64,000 bases of DNA, taken from contig NC_056051.1 in NCBI RefSeq assembly GCF_004379255.2, positions 3,312,062 through 3,376,061 on the forward strand. The letters run 5' to 3'. Each line of letters starts with the position of its first letter. The first letter of the stretch is position 1. The translations under genes and the position numbers were made by a program. The notes under the pieces are model-generated. The model was not told where the DNA came from. It did no database searches and saw only the letters and a list, made by a program, of their open reading frames with translations. This stretch comes from Salvia splendens (Eukaryota; Streptophyta; Magnoliopsida; Lamiales; Lamiaceae). Shown piece by piece: positions 33,206 through 46,228 of the stretch.

Positions 33206-34211
33206 GAGAAATTTCAGAATTTGGGTCTCAATACGCTGACCTTTCGAAATGAGGGATTAATTATGTTGACCTTTCGAAATATGGGTCCGAGGCATGTGAA
33301 TTTTTCGGAATAAGGGTTTTTCACCTTTTTATATTTATTCTCTTCATTTTTCTTATTATTTCTCTTCCAATAATTATAAATTGTCTAAACTATCCTTTAA
33401 CCCAATTTCTCCAAAATTTCATTCTACTCCCTCCAAAAAATCTGCCCTCCATTCTAAAATTCAATCTTCTCTCTCAAATTCTCACATTTACGCGCCTCCG
33501 CCTCCGCCTCCACCCTCCACTTCGCCGCCGCCTCTTCACCGTCTCTGCCTCCACCCTTCGCCATCTCCGCTTCCACTCTTCGCCGCTTCCACCATTAAAT
33601 TATTACAAAAAGCAATTGCTCATTAGAATTAAAGAAGTAATGCAATTTTTGTTAGAGTGGACGAACTGTAATGGACTAAATTAGTATTGTGAAAGTATTC
33701 TGGAAGTATGCTTCTGTGGAAGTATTTTGTTGATAATCTATGATTTTGTGGAAAATTAGTATTTTAGTTGTTGCTTTTGTGGAAGTAGTAGTGGATGATA
33801 ATCTACATATATTTTTTTATGGATTAACTAATACGAAAATGAGGTTAAATATAATTATAGTATCAAATTTAATAATCACTAAATTCCTAATCGTGAAGCA
33901 TTTTTCATAACTTCAAAAGCGAAAATAATTTGTTGTGTGAGAATATGAGAGAGCATATTGATATTTAGGACATTTGGAGGGAGTAGAATGAAATTTTTGA
34001 GAAATTGGGTTAAAGGATAGTTTAGACTTTAGACAATTTATAATTATTGGAAGGGAAATAATAAAAAAAATGAAGAGAATAAATATAAAAAGGTGAAAAA
34101 CCCTTATTCCGAAAAATTCGCATGCCTAGGACCCATTTTTCGAAAGGTTAGCGTAATTAATCCCTCATTTCGAAAGGTCGGCGTATTGAGACCCAAATTC
34201 TGAAATTTCTC
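33206..34211. mobile_element. Second MULE-type element with long terminal inverted repeats
   Basis: About 250-bp inverted repeats (33206-33455 against 33960-34211), starting GAGAAATTTCAGAATTTGGG on both sides. The 9-bp target duplication GCAATCTAG lies at 33197-33205 and 34212-34220. The interior is small: a C-rich stretch (33487-33595) that could be read as a proline-rich peptide (open frame 33381-33626, starting inside the left repeat), followed by AT-rich DNA. No transposase. Sequence-unrelated to the MULE at 2.6 kb. Confidence 0.9.
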
Positions 34212-34220
34212 GCAATCTAG

Positions 34221-34627
34221 TGTGGGAAGGTACATGGTATGTGCTGTATAAAAGGAAAATTTTTTTCTAAAATAATGAAGATTCTTGGATGAAACGAACT
34301 AAAATGGAAAGTATGATATTTTAATAGGATAGAGGAATTACATATTGATTTCGTTGAACATAACTAGCGGGGTTTAGCGCATAGCCAACAACATTGCAGC
34401 CAACGTCGATAGGTAGAGTGGATGTGGTGTGTGTTAATTTTAATGGATGATTGACGAAAAATGAATCGGTGGAGTGGATGGATGTGTGCGGCGGTTGTCA
34501 ATATTAATGGATAGCTGACGAAAAACGAAAGTGAACACAATTCCAAGTTGAAGCATAGTCGTGACATATACTCCGTGAGCTGATAACATAGGCTCAATCG
34601 ACCCTCGATCCCCACCTAATATTGTTA
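34221..34627. other. Intergenic DNA between MULE and MITE
   Basis: No gene recognised. Imperfect direct repeat around TTAATGGATNNNTGACGAAAAA/CGAA (34440-34530). Confidence 0.45.
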
Positions 34628-34866
34628 CTCCATCCGTTCACAAAAAATAGACAAAGTTGTAAATAACACAAGTTTTAATGTATAATTGGTAAAATAAGAG
34701 AGAGTAAAAATGTGGTGAAAGTACACGTTAGTGGATTGTGGGGGTTCACATTAGAATTATGTATATGGTTACTATTGGTCTAAAAATTTTCATTCTTTTT
34801 AGTTATTTTAATTTTGGTGGACAACCTAAAATGATAAAATTTATTTATTTTTGTAGACGGATGGAG
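34628..34866. mobile_element. Stowaway-like MITE
   Basis: Inverted tips CTCCATCCGTTCACAAAAA and TTTTTGTAGACGGATGGAG, flanked by TA (34626-34627, 34867-34868). 239 bp, non-coding. Confidence 0.85.
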
Positions 34867-34868
34867 TA

Positions 34869-37800
34869 CAATCTAATGTATTTGACGTAAAAAATATGTA
34901 GGGATAAGTTACTTTCTAATACATTTGCCTCAATTATTTCAATCTAATGGGGATTGTAGGCTAGCAATTTGGAGATGGTCAAGATTTTGATGTTATGTTT
35001 TATTCATGGTCCAATCTAATTATTTTTCTTTTGCAGCATCCCACAATTTCAATATGAATGGATGTGAACTACACGTATTATCATGATATGTGTTATAAGG
35101 AATAAAATTTACAAGATAGACACAACCGAAAAGTTGTGTAGGCAATGAGCTGTAAAATGCAAATAATCAGATTTTATTAGACTCAACCGAAAAGTTGTGT
35201 AGGCAATGAGATTAAAAACGTCATTTATTTTTATAGAATTCTATCCCTAAATAAGTTATTTATCATACCAAATATGTGCTTAATAATAGGTGGGGGATTT
35301 TACATAGTTTCTTTTTTCTGTATGTCGTTGTTGCTTGTTCGTTGGTTTGTTAACGACTTTGCTCGCTGCACCTTCAACTTGAGCATTTTTTTTATAAAAA
35401 GAGTAAAGGAAGAACAAAGTAGAAAATGAAAAAAGATAGAGAGATAAAGAGAAAGTAAACTAAGAGAGAGTAAAGTAAAATAGAAGAAATGTATTAACTT
35501 TTGCTAGAAAAAAAAATGGCTCTAGTATTATGGAAATGGAATGTACCAAAATGACAAAATGGTTCAACTATAGCGGAATGAAGGGAGTATAATTTAAACT
35601 ATTATCCAATTTTATGAAAATAATCATACTCCTTACGAAGTATTATTTGCATTTAAGAAAAATATCATTTACTATTGCGAAAGCATAGTTTCATATCATG
35701 ATTTATGTGCATAATTCAATGTGCCACATAAATCACAAAAATTAATCACCACTTTATTTCAAAATATACACATCTTAATATAATGACTCATATGTTCGAT
35801 TATGATACATAGATTTCTATATAGTACAATGACTTCAAAATATTAATATTAGTGATCATCTCATGCAATGACTTCAAAAGTATAGTGAGTCATTGCTATC
35901 ATGCTATGTAACTCCAAATTTCAATCAAATACACTGTTAATAATTAATCTGTCTATTACAATGCATTGACTTCAAAATATATTGTGAGTCATTACTATGT
36001 AACTTTAAATTTCAATTAAATATATACACTGTCAATACTTAATCTGCTAATATTATACATTATCCGTCCAACTCATCAAACTTGTAGTATTTCATTTTGG
36101 AACTTCTTACTATTAAAGTCCTTCCCGTAATTAACTTTGATTAATTTGTTTTTTTATTATTAGCAGCCCAAATTAAGATTGATCCTAACAAGTTGACCTT
36201 GGCGATGCAATTATTAGCCTAATTTGTTTACTTTTTTGAGCCGACTAATATGTGGCTTTTCTGTTGTATTTACTCTTTTGTTTATTTTGGATATTTTAAC
36301 ATAATATATAAGCACTAGTAAAGCCTCTACAACATAACAATATTTTGATATCTTCTGCCTTTATTTTTCGCTTTCGTATATAGAGTGTATATTTTTCCCA
36401 TTCCCCTTCAGGCCATTTGCAATTGAGGACGTAAAAATCACCGATCGGGAAATAAAAACCACCGATCGATCGACGGTTTTATCATCCTCTGTTGCAGAGC
36501 AACTGCTGATCGAAAAACCCTCCCTCACGCCCTATTTATACTCCGCGCCGATTGCAATAGGCACATATTGCATCCCCGCCGAACTTTTTTTTAAAAAAAA
36601 ATTGTACCATTTTTAGTTTGTTTTTAGTTGTATTTTTTTCAGCATTTGAATATCACGAAGGTTTTCATATTGTGTTATTAAATTTAAGTTATAATGGATT
36701 TTATTTTATTTGATAATATAAAAAATATTTAAAAAATACTATGAAAATAACGATGATGTGTAAAATGAGATAGGTGGATTTATATGGGAGATTTATATGG
36801 CAGATTTATAGAAGGGGTAATTACATATTTTATACAAAATGTTTTACCTTTGTTTCAATTTAGTACAAAAAAATATTAAGTGTACATATTATTACAAAAA
36901 ATTTACTAAGTATTCCAAAATAATACATTCCGTCAAGTCTCCACTAACGTCGTTATTTCTAATTAATTGATGATGTGATAGGAGAAAAATGAGGATAAGC
37001 AAATTCATAAGACGAATTTATAGAAGAAAAAAAAAAGATTCGCCATCATGGTAAAAAGTACAATTACTGGAGAATTTATTTCACTTAAATGTGGGCAGAG
37101 ATAACTTTTGCAGTTGATCCTAATAGGAAGTACTTGGGCCACAAACTATTCAGGCCCAATCAATGAGTTTGAGCCAGCGAAGCCCAACTCAGACACATGG
37201 TTCACACCAATCTCTTCTAGATATGTAATGTATAGATAATGATGGTAAATATAGTGATTTATGGTTAAACTAGAAATGACTATTTGGTTAAGAACTGGAT
37301 TGGCTGTTCTAATCGATCGACATATTAGCTCTGTTAGTCCGATATCATATTCAATTTTTTAAAATCATAACAATTTATTAACCACTAATTTTGACCTAAA
37401 ATCAAGAACCATCGAAGAAATACCATAAGACTGTCCCTTAATTGATAGTATTGAACTGGAACCATCATTTTTTTTTCCAGGAAAATTCCAGTTTCATTTT
37501 TTTTTCCGGGACAAAAAAAACTTGATTCTGAATCGAATTCGTTAATTTTTGAACGGGTAACTTCGCTCGATACACCAACTTGCATTCGCTTTTAGTCATA
37601 AGTAAAAAAGTATTTTCTCCTTATAAATATATCCCTCCAGCCATTTCTTTTCTTATCTATAATAAATGATTTACTGATTTTTAATTGTCATTCTCTTTTC
37701 CTCTTCCGCAAAGATTAATGTTATCATGATAGTATTATCTTTATTCAAATAAAATAAGTAATAAGAAATGGTTAAATCTTTTATAATAGAAAGAAAGGAT

Positions 37801-38375
37801 AAGGTAGATTTGAAGGGAGATAATTCTTTGATCTCTCATTTCCCCATTGAGAATTAGTTGCCTGATTCGTAAATATATAAAATTTTAATAAATTTATAAA
37901 TAGTATAAATATATTAGTTTATATTTTCCACAAAATTCACATTAATAATGTGCCAAGCCCACCATATTCCGTTAGAAATATTCATTTGCATTTTGTACGG
38001 ACTTTCAGAATAAAGTGTTTTAAATAACGAATTTAATTCAATTTAATTTTGTCAAAAGGATAGAGCTGTAATTTCCGAAAAGCTCACGCACGCAAAACGT
38101 CGCCGCATTTAACCGGAAAATATTTTTAGACTCAAAACCCCACACAGTGTCTCTGTCTTGTTTTCTCGTTGAATTCGTTGCGTTGCAATTGAAACCAGAT
38201 ATCTACGCACAAACTGCAATTCAGTTTCTCCATGCCTATGATTTTTCCACTTGAATTCATTTACATTTACATATAATTATTGCAATCAGAGCCCTAAATT
38301 TTCGATCAGGGGTCGGAAATTTGTAAAACCCTTGATTCCCAAATTTACAAATTGTGCTGGTTTCCGGCTTGATCA
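34869..38375. other. AT-rich intergenic DNA up to the MINDY gene
   Basis: No gene recognised. Contains a likely degenerate Stowaway copy (about 35385-35590, ending GGAATGAAGGGAGTAT), a two-copy tandem repeat (35863-36056), and a single unmatched arm of a common inverted-repeat element (36813-36950, TTTATACAAAATGTTTTACC). The last 250 bp hold the probable 5' UTR of the downstream gene. Confidence 0.5.
35863..36056. repeat. Two-copy tandem repeat, about 97-bp unit
   Basis: Both copies run from ATGCA(A/T)TGACTTCAAAA through GTGAGTCATT, CTATGTAACT and TTTCAAT(C/T)AAAT to TTAATCTG. A third partial copy precedes them at about 35825-35845. Confidence 0.75.
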
Positions 38376-41300
38376 ATGTCGATTGCGGATCAGGAAGATG
38401 AGGATTTGCAGATGGCACTGCGGCTAAGCATGCAGCAGCACGAGTCGCCGGAGCCGAAGCGGAGCAAGTCGAAGGAGGAGTCCGGCGTTGATGATTCGGC
38501 GGAGGAGTCTGTGGAGGCGAAGACTAGGCGGAGGCAACGGGAATTTATGGCTGCTGCTGCTGAGAAGCGGATGGTGGCCTCCTCGAGCGTGGAAGTTGTG
38601 GAGGATGTGGATATTGTGGGTCCGGATGAGGAGGATAAAGGGAAAGGAATGAGCCTGGATGAAGGTGAGGCCAAAGATGGAGATTCAGGGGTGGAGTTAC
38701 CGTTGGCGGAGGCGAACCAGCTTTTCTCGATGATTTTTGGGGGAGGAGTTAGTAAAGACGTGCTTACGCAATGGTGCAATCAGGGAATTAGGTAAGATTT
38801 GGTTATGATTTGAAGTTTCACTGACTGAATTCATATATGAGCAATTCATATAATGTTTAGTTCTAATAAGCGAATTAAGAGTGTGATAAGCTTAAAAGTT
38901 AAGTGCTGTGAGTGGGCTCAGGATTGAATGCAAGTTGCTATTGGTTAGTAATTGATTGGAGTAATCTGTGGAGTCCGCCTTCTCCACATTGTTACCTGTG
39001 AGTGTGTGTTTTATTGTTCTATGAGTGACCAGTTATGAATTTATATGAGTCATTTTTAATTAATTACATGAATTGCGGAATATATATTTTACAAAAAGAA
39101 TTATTGTTCTCGTTGTGGGAATTACTATTGGTCGCCCATGAACTTGTGCTGGTGTTCTTTACTGACACGGTGGAAATCGACTCCTTGCAGGTTTAGTTCA
39201 GATCCTGAGACATCTATGGGGCTAGTACAGCATGAAGGTGGGCCCTGTGGCGTCTTAGCAGCTATACAAGTAATAATTTTACTACTCGTCTCACCTCTCA
39301 TGGCAATCACATTTACAAATATTATTTTCATGCATTCCTAATGTCCTAGTAAAATATCTAGGGGTAGATTCCTCATTGGATACATAAGTATAGAGGAGGA
39401 TAAAAAGGAATATCTCTAATGTTAAGAGGAATGGTGTGTAGCCAAGGAATTTGATGGAGGACTTCTGATTGAATTATAGACATAGGATGTTGAAGTACAA
39501 GGGGAAAGGATAGTATTACAGAGGTATCATTTCCAAGTGTTCTTTAGTTTTGGTTATGTTAGGTTGAAATCATGCAGCAATGTTTTGATCTTTTTGGGTT
39601 GAGATTATTGTTTCTGATTAGGTAGCTTTGGTTCTCTCATCTTCTATTTTTGTGTTATTTGCACTAGAGAATTGAAAAAAAAATCCATTTTCCACCTTCA
39701 CTCTCAGTGTATAACTTTTATAGTTTTATTCATTGTCGTGATTTTCTGCTAAAAACTTGAACTCTTGGCGATGCAGGGTTTTGTGCTCAAATATCTTTTA
39801 TTTTCTCCAGAGGAAACCAGTAATGCTGTGCCAAATGATTTCTCGAACTTGGCTATTAGAAGGGAGTCGAAAAATGTGCCTGTTTCAGCTGATATTTTCT
39901 CATCACTTTCAGAGGAAAGAAAGTCAAGGTCTCAAATTGCTCAATCTTTCCTTTAAAGCTGTTGTTTAGCTTTTCCTGAAAGCTCATAAATATCTATAGA
40001 ACTTAAAATTATGCATGAAAAGAATGAGAATTATTGTTCTCTAGTTTCTTCGTTAGTTACTTAGTAAATTCTGCTTCTTCTTAACAGAGCCTTGGTGAGG
40101 AGTATGAGCGAAATACTCTTTCTATGCGGAAGCAATAAAGCAGCAGTGATAGCATCTTTGAATGTTCTTCCTGATGAAACTGCAGGTGCTGCACAGGGCT
40201 CAGAGGACGAGGTGAGTCTTGTTCAATATTCCTTAGTTCATGGCTTTATGCAACATTCCAATAGGGCCTCCCTCCTGTTTGCGTAATTGGGTTCTTCTGA
40301 TTAGATTGCTTATAGCTCTTGATTCTCTTATTAATATGTACGACCCCTGTTACTTAGGTCATTGCAAAGTTACTTGGAGGTATTTCTGTTGAATCGGGGT
40401 CTCACTTACAGAAAGTTCTGCGGATCGATACCTGCACTTCTCGATCAACAGCAATTCAAGTTCTTGAAGCTCTGCTTCCTGTTTTTCGAAGTCGCTTTGG
40501 AGCATTGCTCTTCTTAATATCTGCATTATTATCTCGAGGACTGGTATACTACTCTGCCACATCAACAATTTCTGATTTACATTCTTCCTAATATATCAAG
40601 TACAAAGGACCATAGCTTGGCTCATTAAAAACATCTAGTGATAGATTTGACTCTTAACTTTGGAACTGAAATGGCACATATCTAGGTAATATTGATTTTA
40701 ATTATGTCGCCAAAAGACAAAAACCTTGTCGCTTTTTCGTAAAAGGATTTGTTAGGTAATTTTGATACTTTGTTTGTAATGCTGTTTGTTGTGACTCTTG
40801 ATGCTGTAACTGTATCTTACCTGCAAAACTAAATAGTAATTGATTACTTCTGGTGAAATAATCCAGATAGATTTTGTAGTCTCAATACGCTAACCCAGGC
40901 TGTGTCTCTCCATCTCAAGAATGCAGATATCTAACCAAAAGCATTTTATTTTGATAAATTAGGTTGACATTGTAATGCATTTCGCCAATCCAGCTTATGA
41001 CCTTTTTATTTTAGCGATGGTAGGGAATTTTGATGAATTAGGTAGCCATATAATGCAAATGAATGTCATGTGGCTATACAAAAGAAACTAAAATCTGAAG
41101 GATCTTTTATGCTAACCTTAGACAATAATTTGAAATGCATATCATGTATCCTTGCAGTATCAGTTAAATATCTGTTTTTGATTTATTTACGTTTTAATTA
41201 ATGCAATTCTTGTTATTTTTCTTTAGAACACTGTTCAAGAGGACAGGGATGACCCGTCTCAACCATTAGTGACTGCTCCTTTTGGGCATGCATCACAGGT

Positions 41301-42217
41301 ATTAATGGATCAATACAATTTGCCTTTGTGCTTAATGATTGTGGTTTTTGCAAATCTCTGCAGTCTTTGTACCATCTGACCTCTTAACATGGGAATAGGA
41401 AATTGTGAACTTATTGCTCTCTGGGAATGCTGTTGCTAATGTGTTTGATGGGAAGATTGACTTGGGGGATGGCATGTCCGTGAAAGGCATCTCAACGACA
41501 GTACAAGTTGGATTCCTCACTCTGTTGGAGTCCCTCAACTATTGTAAGGTTGGCCAGTATCTTAAATGCCCAAACTGGCCAATATGGGTAGTCGGAAGTG
41601 AGTCTCACTATACAGTCTTATTTGCTCTCGACACCAAAGTCCAAGAGGAGAATGAACTTGAGAATAGAGAATCACAGATTCGTAAAGCATTTGATGCTCA
41701 TGACCAAAGTGGTGGTGGCGGCTTCATAAGTGTTGAAGCATTTCATCAAATTATCAAGGAATTGAGGATTAACCTTGCACGTGAGAAGGTCGATCAGCTT
41801 TGCAGTACAGATTTCATCGTATGGAATGAGTTGTGGCAGGCTCTACTTGATTTGGACCAGAGTTTAGGTGGCCTGAAGGACCCAACTGGACCGATGGGAA
41901 AGGAGGGTTTTCATCTTTACCATTTTAACGGGATTGCAAAATTGAGTGTAAGTGGCAGCCAGACATCGTCTGGAAACGAAATCCCGATACAAAGACCTAG
42001 ATTAACGAAGGTGAGAGTAACTGTTCCACCGAGATGGACATCTGAGGAAATGACAGTTAGTCTGCCCGTGGTATCTACCTCAGGTACAAATGATTCAAAT
42101 GCGACTCAAGTATCTTGTCCTCAACCTGCTCAGCACGCACCTCTAGTCGATTGCATCAGGACGCGGTGGCCTAGTGCTGTATGCAACTGGGACGGGGATG
42201 CACCGAGCATTGTTTGA
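38376..42217 (+). CDS. MINDY-family deubiquitinase (MINDY-3/4-like), 7 exons
   Basis: MINDY enzymes are cysteine proteases that trim Lys48-linked ubiquitin chains. Exons: 38376-38791, 39191-39269, 39777-39928, 40088-40211, 40358-40543, 41227-41298, 41399-42217. All are GT-AG, 1848 nt joined, 615 aa. A ubiquitin-interacting motif sits at the very N-terminus (EDEDLQMALRLSMQQ, about residues 7-21), followed by an acidic, Ser-rich linker. The catalytic Cys is C158 in HEGGPCGVLAAIQ and the catalytic His is H413 in GSESHYTVLF. An EF-hand-like loop (FDAHDQSGGGGFISVEAF, near 441-458) follows, as in MINDY-3. The C-terminal tail ends NWDGDAPSIV. No lesions seen. The 680-bp intron between exons 5 and 6 is the longest. 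Confidence 0.9.
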
Positions 42218-43296
42218 TTTCTTAATCGATTTTACTTTCTTGCAAAATGGGATGACATATGGCTCTATTGATCTGGGTTTGAATCCATGCGCGGTAAAGG
42301 ATGGTTTCGATTCATCTTTTCATGCGAGGTACAAAGTAAATCGTCTCGACAGTGACATGACAATGAGATCTAATTTGAAACTGGGGATTTGAGGAAGATG
42401 AGAGATTTATCTGGATTTTATTTGTTATTGTGTTGAATTTCTACACCAATATAACAATTGTAAGTAAATCACTTTGGTTAATACGATTTTAATGTGATGG
42501 ATTTTACTATTGTTGACAACATTATGCTGTAACTGGGCCGAATATAAGTTGTTGGGCTTTAAGAAAATCACTTTGGTTAATAAAGTACTATTCATTAAGT
42601 CAAAGCATGTATCGATAATGCCTACATTTTTTACACTTGTGTTGATCTTAATATTTTTTTATAAAATATTTAAATTAATTTACACATCCGTGATTTGGAC
42701 CAGAAGTTGCAAATTTATTGATCATTGAAAAGTCGACGTTACAAGTATTCAAGAGTTATTAGTATATTTTTCCTAGTAATATTAATAGGATAAAAAAAAA
42801 GAATTAATAAAAATGAAAGGCTGCATCTTGTCCGCATATGTGACTCTGACTTTCTAAATTCAATCGTACACATATATATCACAACAGAAAAGATCATGTT
42901 GTATTTTTGTGTTAGTAGCAATTGCTAATTTTTTTCTTTTTCTTATATATCGTCCATTTTTTTAAAAAAAATTACGTAATTCAGGTTCTATTTTCATCTA
43001 AGTTTGGATCAAACACTCATTTTAGTTGGTCTAAATTAATTAAATTTTCCAAATGATAAGAATGTGGGTGAAATTGGTCATCTTTTTGTGAATAGAATGG
43101 TGTGTAGAAAAATTATAAAGTAGAACCTTATCCACATATGTAAGTCAGATCATGGAATGTGACATTCGTAACGGCATTTAAATATAATGATATGGACAAG
43201 AGCTTCACTGCTGTTAAATAGTTACTCTCTCTCTCCTCTCTCTCACACACACATACAGAGAGATAAATGGTGGGCTGTAAAATAGGTGGTGGATGT
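42218..43296. other. 3' flank of the MINDY gene and AT-rich DNA
   Basis: Includes the probable 3' UTR (to about 42500). No gene seen; the short frames here have no family resemblance. Confidence 0.5.
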
Positions 43297-43312
43297 TGAT
43301 TTTGGGCCTTTT

Positions 43313-43650
43313 TTTCTTTTTTTTTTAAAAGGATGATCAATGGTTCCCCATCTATCCCCGAAGTGACTCGGACTCCCGGCCTAACGGTCGGAGGTGAAGC
43401 GTCTTACCACCGAGCTGCGCTTCGTTGTCGGGTTGGGAAGGAACGAGTCTGTATAACCAACCTCTCCCAAGCACGGGTCCAGGCGACGCCATGAACAGGC
43501 TACCTCCCCAGCGCCTGGGTCCAGGCCAGTGACTCAAGAACCCCCCCAGGCGAAATTACTCCCCAAAATGCGCCATCAGGGGTCGAACACGTGACCTCCA
43601 GGATGGCGCGGTATCCTTATCCCTCAACCACTTGAGCTAAGGGGTTTGGA
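43313..43650 (-). mobile_element. tRNA-derived SINE (Au-like)
   Basis: On the minus strand it starts CCAAACCCCTTAGCTCAAGT; TAGCTCAAGTGG is an RNA polymerase III A box and GTGTTCGACCCC (about 43590) a B box. It ends in an A-rich tail (the T-rich run at 43313-43328 on the plus strand). A perfect 16-bp duplication TGATTTTGGGCCTTTT flanks it (43297-43312, 43651-43666). No protein. Moved by LINE machinery; the well-preserved duplication suggests it is not old. Confidence 0.9.
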
Positions 43651-46212
43651 TGATTTTGGGCCTTTTAAGTGGTGTGCGTTTCTCTATGGGCCCTTCAACA
43701 GTAATGTACTTATATTACTATACGTTACTATTTTCTTAACTCTTTCTGTATTTTCTAAATTTTGGCTTCTCCAATTTCACCATCTTCTTCTATTTTTATA
43801 TACATATAAGAAATAAGAAATATTGGTGATGATTATCGTAAAAATCCACAATAAATATCTCTTTTACTTCCATCCGTGTATACACACATATAACTTTATT
43901 TATATTTTAATACTGGTATGCAATAGTACTATATTTTTAGACATTATTTGAAAGTAGGATACTTTTGATGCTGATTTGAGATAACTAATTTCAAATTAGG
44001 ACCCCTGACCTGACCTAACATATATGTATAATATTAATACATTCGCAATTTAATAAGGCTGTTACTGTAGTAGTGATATAACTGTACCTTGATTGAGGAA
44101 ATGACTTTGATCTAGGTGTTTATCTTATCTTCTTCCTATTATGAAATTCAAGAAAACAATAATTATAGTTTGCATAATCATAATTAATCAAGTCAACTTT
44201 TCTAGATTTAGTAACATAAGTTCAACGCAGCTTGATAACCTGGGTCCAATTTACCCATTTGCTTCTATTTTGGGTTCACATGTTATTAGGAAATAATGCA
44301 GCTTGCCCTACACTATTATTGATTTTCTTCTTTCATTCTTTATCTCAATATTTACAATCATATCTTCGTATTCATCCATCATCTTTACTGCTATTATTTA
44401 TAAATATCTTATTTATTTTATTATGCACATTTATGTATCCTAATTACACTTATATGCGAATTAAAATTTTAATTTTATTTCTTAATTAAGGTCATATACT
44501 AATTAAATTTATATGCAAATTATATTAGTTCATTAATATTTAAACTCAATTCCTATTAAAATTGATATTCTAATCACTAACATATACAGTAACATATAGG
44601 CATATTAATCTCAATTTAATCCCATTCGAATTGTACTAGGTATCTTCATCCATTATAGGTGTCATGCTTGTTTTAAATTTCGAGATGTAAAATTCTCCTG
44701 ACAGAAGAAAACCACAATGTTAGAAATAAATTTTTTTTTCCATTCAATAATGTCAATTAAAATGTATAGACATAACTATTGATAAGGAAAGTCCGAGTCA
44801 ATAATATATACATGCTCAACCTAAAAAAAAGGTTTGATGTGTGTTTCGTTAGAACTACACTAGTATTATTATTTTATTATATATATATCAAAATTTAAAT
44901 TACAAGTTGCATATTAATGAATTCATTGGAAAAACATGTTAGAAAACAATGGATTCATGGAATTTTCTTTTTCCATGAAATTCTAATACATGACTACAAA
45001 TTGATTAAGCAAATTAGCGAATTCATCGTTTATAGATCTTCGATAATCTGAGAATCGAAAATAGTTCATATTTTTTGAAAAATTTAATTTTAATTTTGTC
45101 AAATATCCATATGTATTGTACTCCTACATGCATGCATGTCGGTTTGTAACTGAACCGGTCGATCTGGTCTGATTTTTAAAATATTGGTAAAAGTAATTAA
45201 ATCTTAAACAAACTGATCTATACATATAGCTAAATAACGTTGAGTAATGAATGGATGAACATATAGCTTTGGCTGTCTTAATTATCCCATCACACACCGT
45301 TTGCAAAACCTACACTTGCTTGTGCTTTACATCATTATTTTGGCTGCGCCTTCACATGCTGTAATTGAGATATATGTTCAAAGTTTGTGTAATTAACTAA
45401 CCCTAGGATAAAAAGAAGAGAGAGAAGAAATTAAGAAACCCTAGCTAGGAGAAGGAATCCTTTATCAATTCGGTTATAACTAACTCTGTCTTAAACCAAC
45501 ATCATTATTACCGCAATTAACTCACTTCACATGGTTTTTCCTTAGCTTACTGATCACACAAATGTTGTTTATTACCACTTTTTTGCTGTTAATTCTTGTT
45601 TCGGAACTTTCAATTGATTATTAATCATCATTGGTTTATGTATGATTGTGGCAATACAAATGTCTTATAATATAGGAGTATTGTTTAGTATTTTTTGTAG
45701 TTATTATTGCACAAAACAATATTACTCCTTATTTAAGATTTCACCTTGATTAGAGGATTAGAGAAGGGGGTGGTGAAAACTTTTGTTGATACCTATTTTA
45801 ACATAAAATTATAAAAATATCATAAATTTTATAAATTTATTGGGTGCTCATTGGTCCCCCACCTCAACATGGAGTAATATATAATTTTATAAAAATTCCA
45901 TTTTTCAAATAAATTTACGAGGCTATTATATTAAAATATATGGATTATTTTTTTATTTACAACAAATATTATTAAGATAGTTAATTTAGAGATTGGACGT
46001 AATGAATGAGACATAAAAAATAGTAGTACACTATTCGAAACCATACCGACCTTCATATCTTTAATTAGAGACTAAGGATTCCACCTTAGGAATCTTTACT
46101 GCATACATAATGTGTATAATTAGAGAAAACAAGAAAATACTATAGTTCGTATATTAATAATCAGTATGTTGTTGATTAAATATATAAAAGTCTCTATTGC
46201 AGGCTTAAAAAA

Positions 46213-46228
46213 GGGGGGGGGGGGGGGG
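46213..46228. repeat. Homopolymer of 16 G
   Basis: Uninterrupted G16 followed by AT and GGG, in AT-rich DNA. Could form a G-quadruplex; the exact length is prone to sequencing error. Confidence 0.85.

Noticed and set aside
36813..36950. A further inverted-repeat transposon starting near TTTATACAAAATGTTTTACC
   Set aside because: Only one arm was found; without a second inverted arm or a TSD it cannot be called.
43570..43650. A tRNA gene on the minus strand
   Set aside because: A and B boxes are present, but no cloverleaf fits well and the body, A tail and 16-bp duplication show a SINE.
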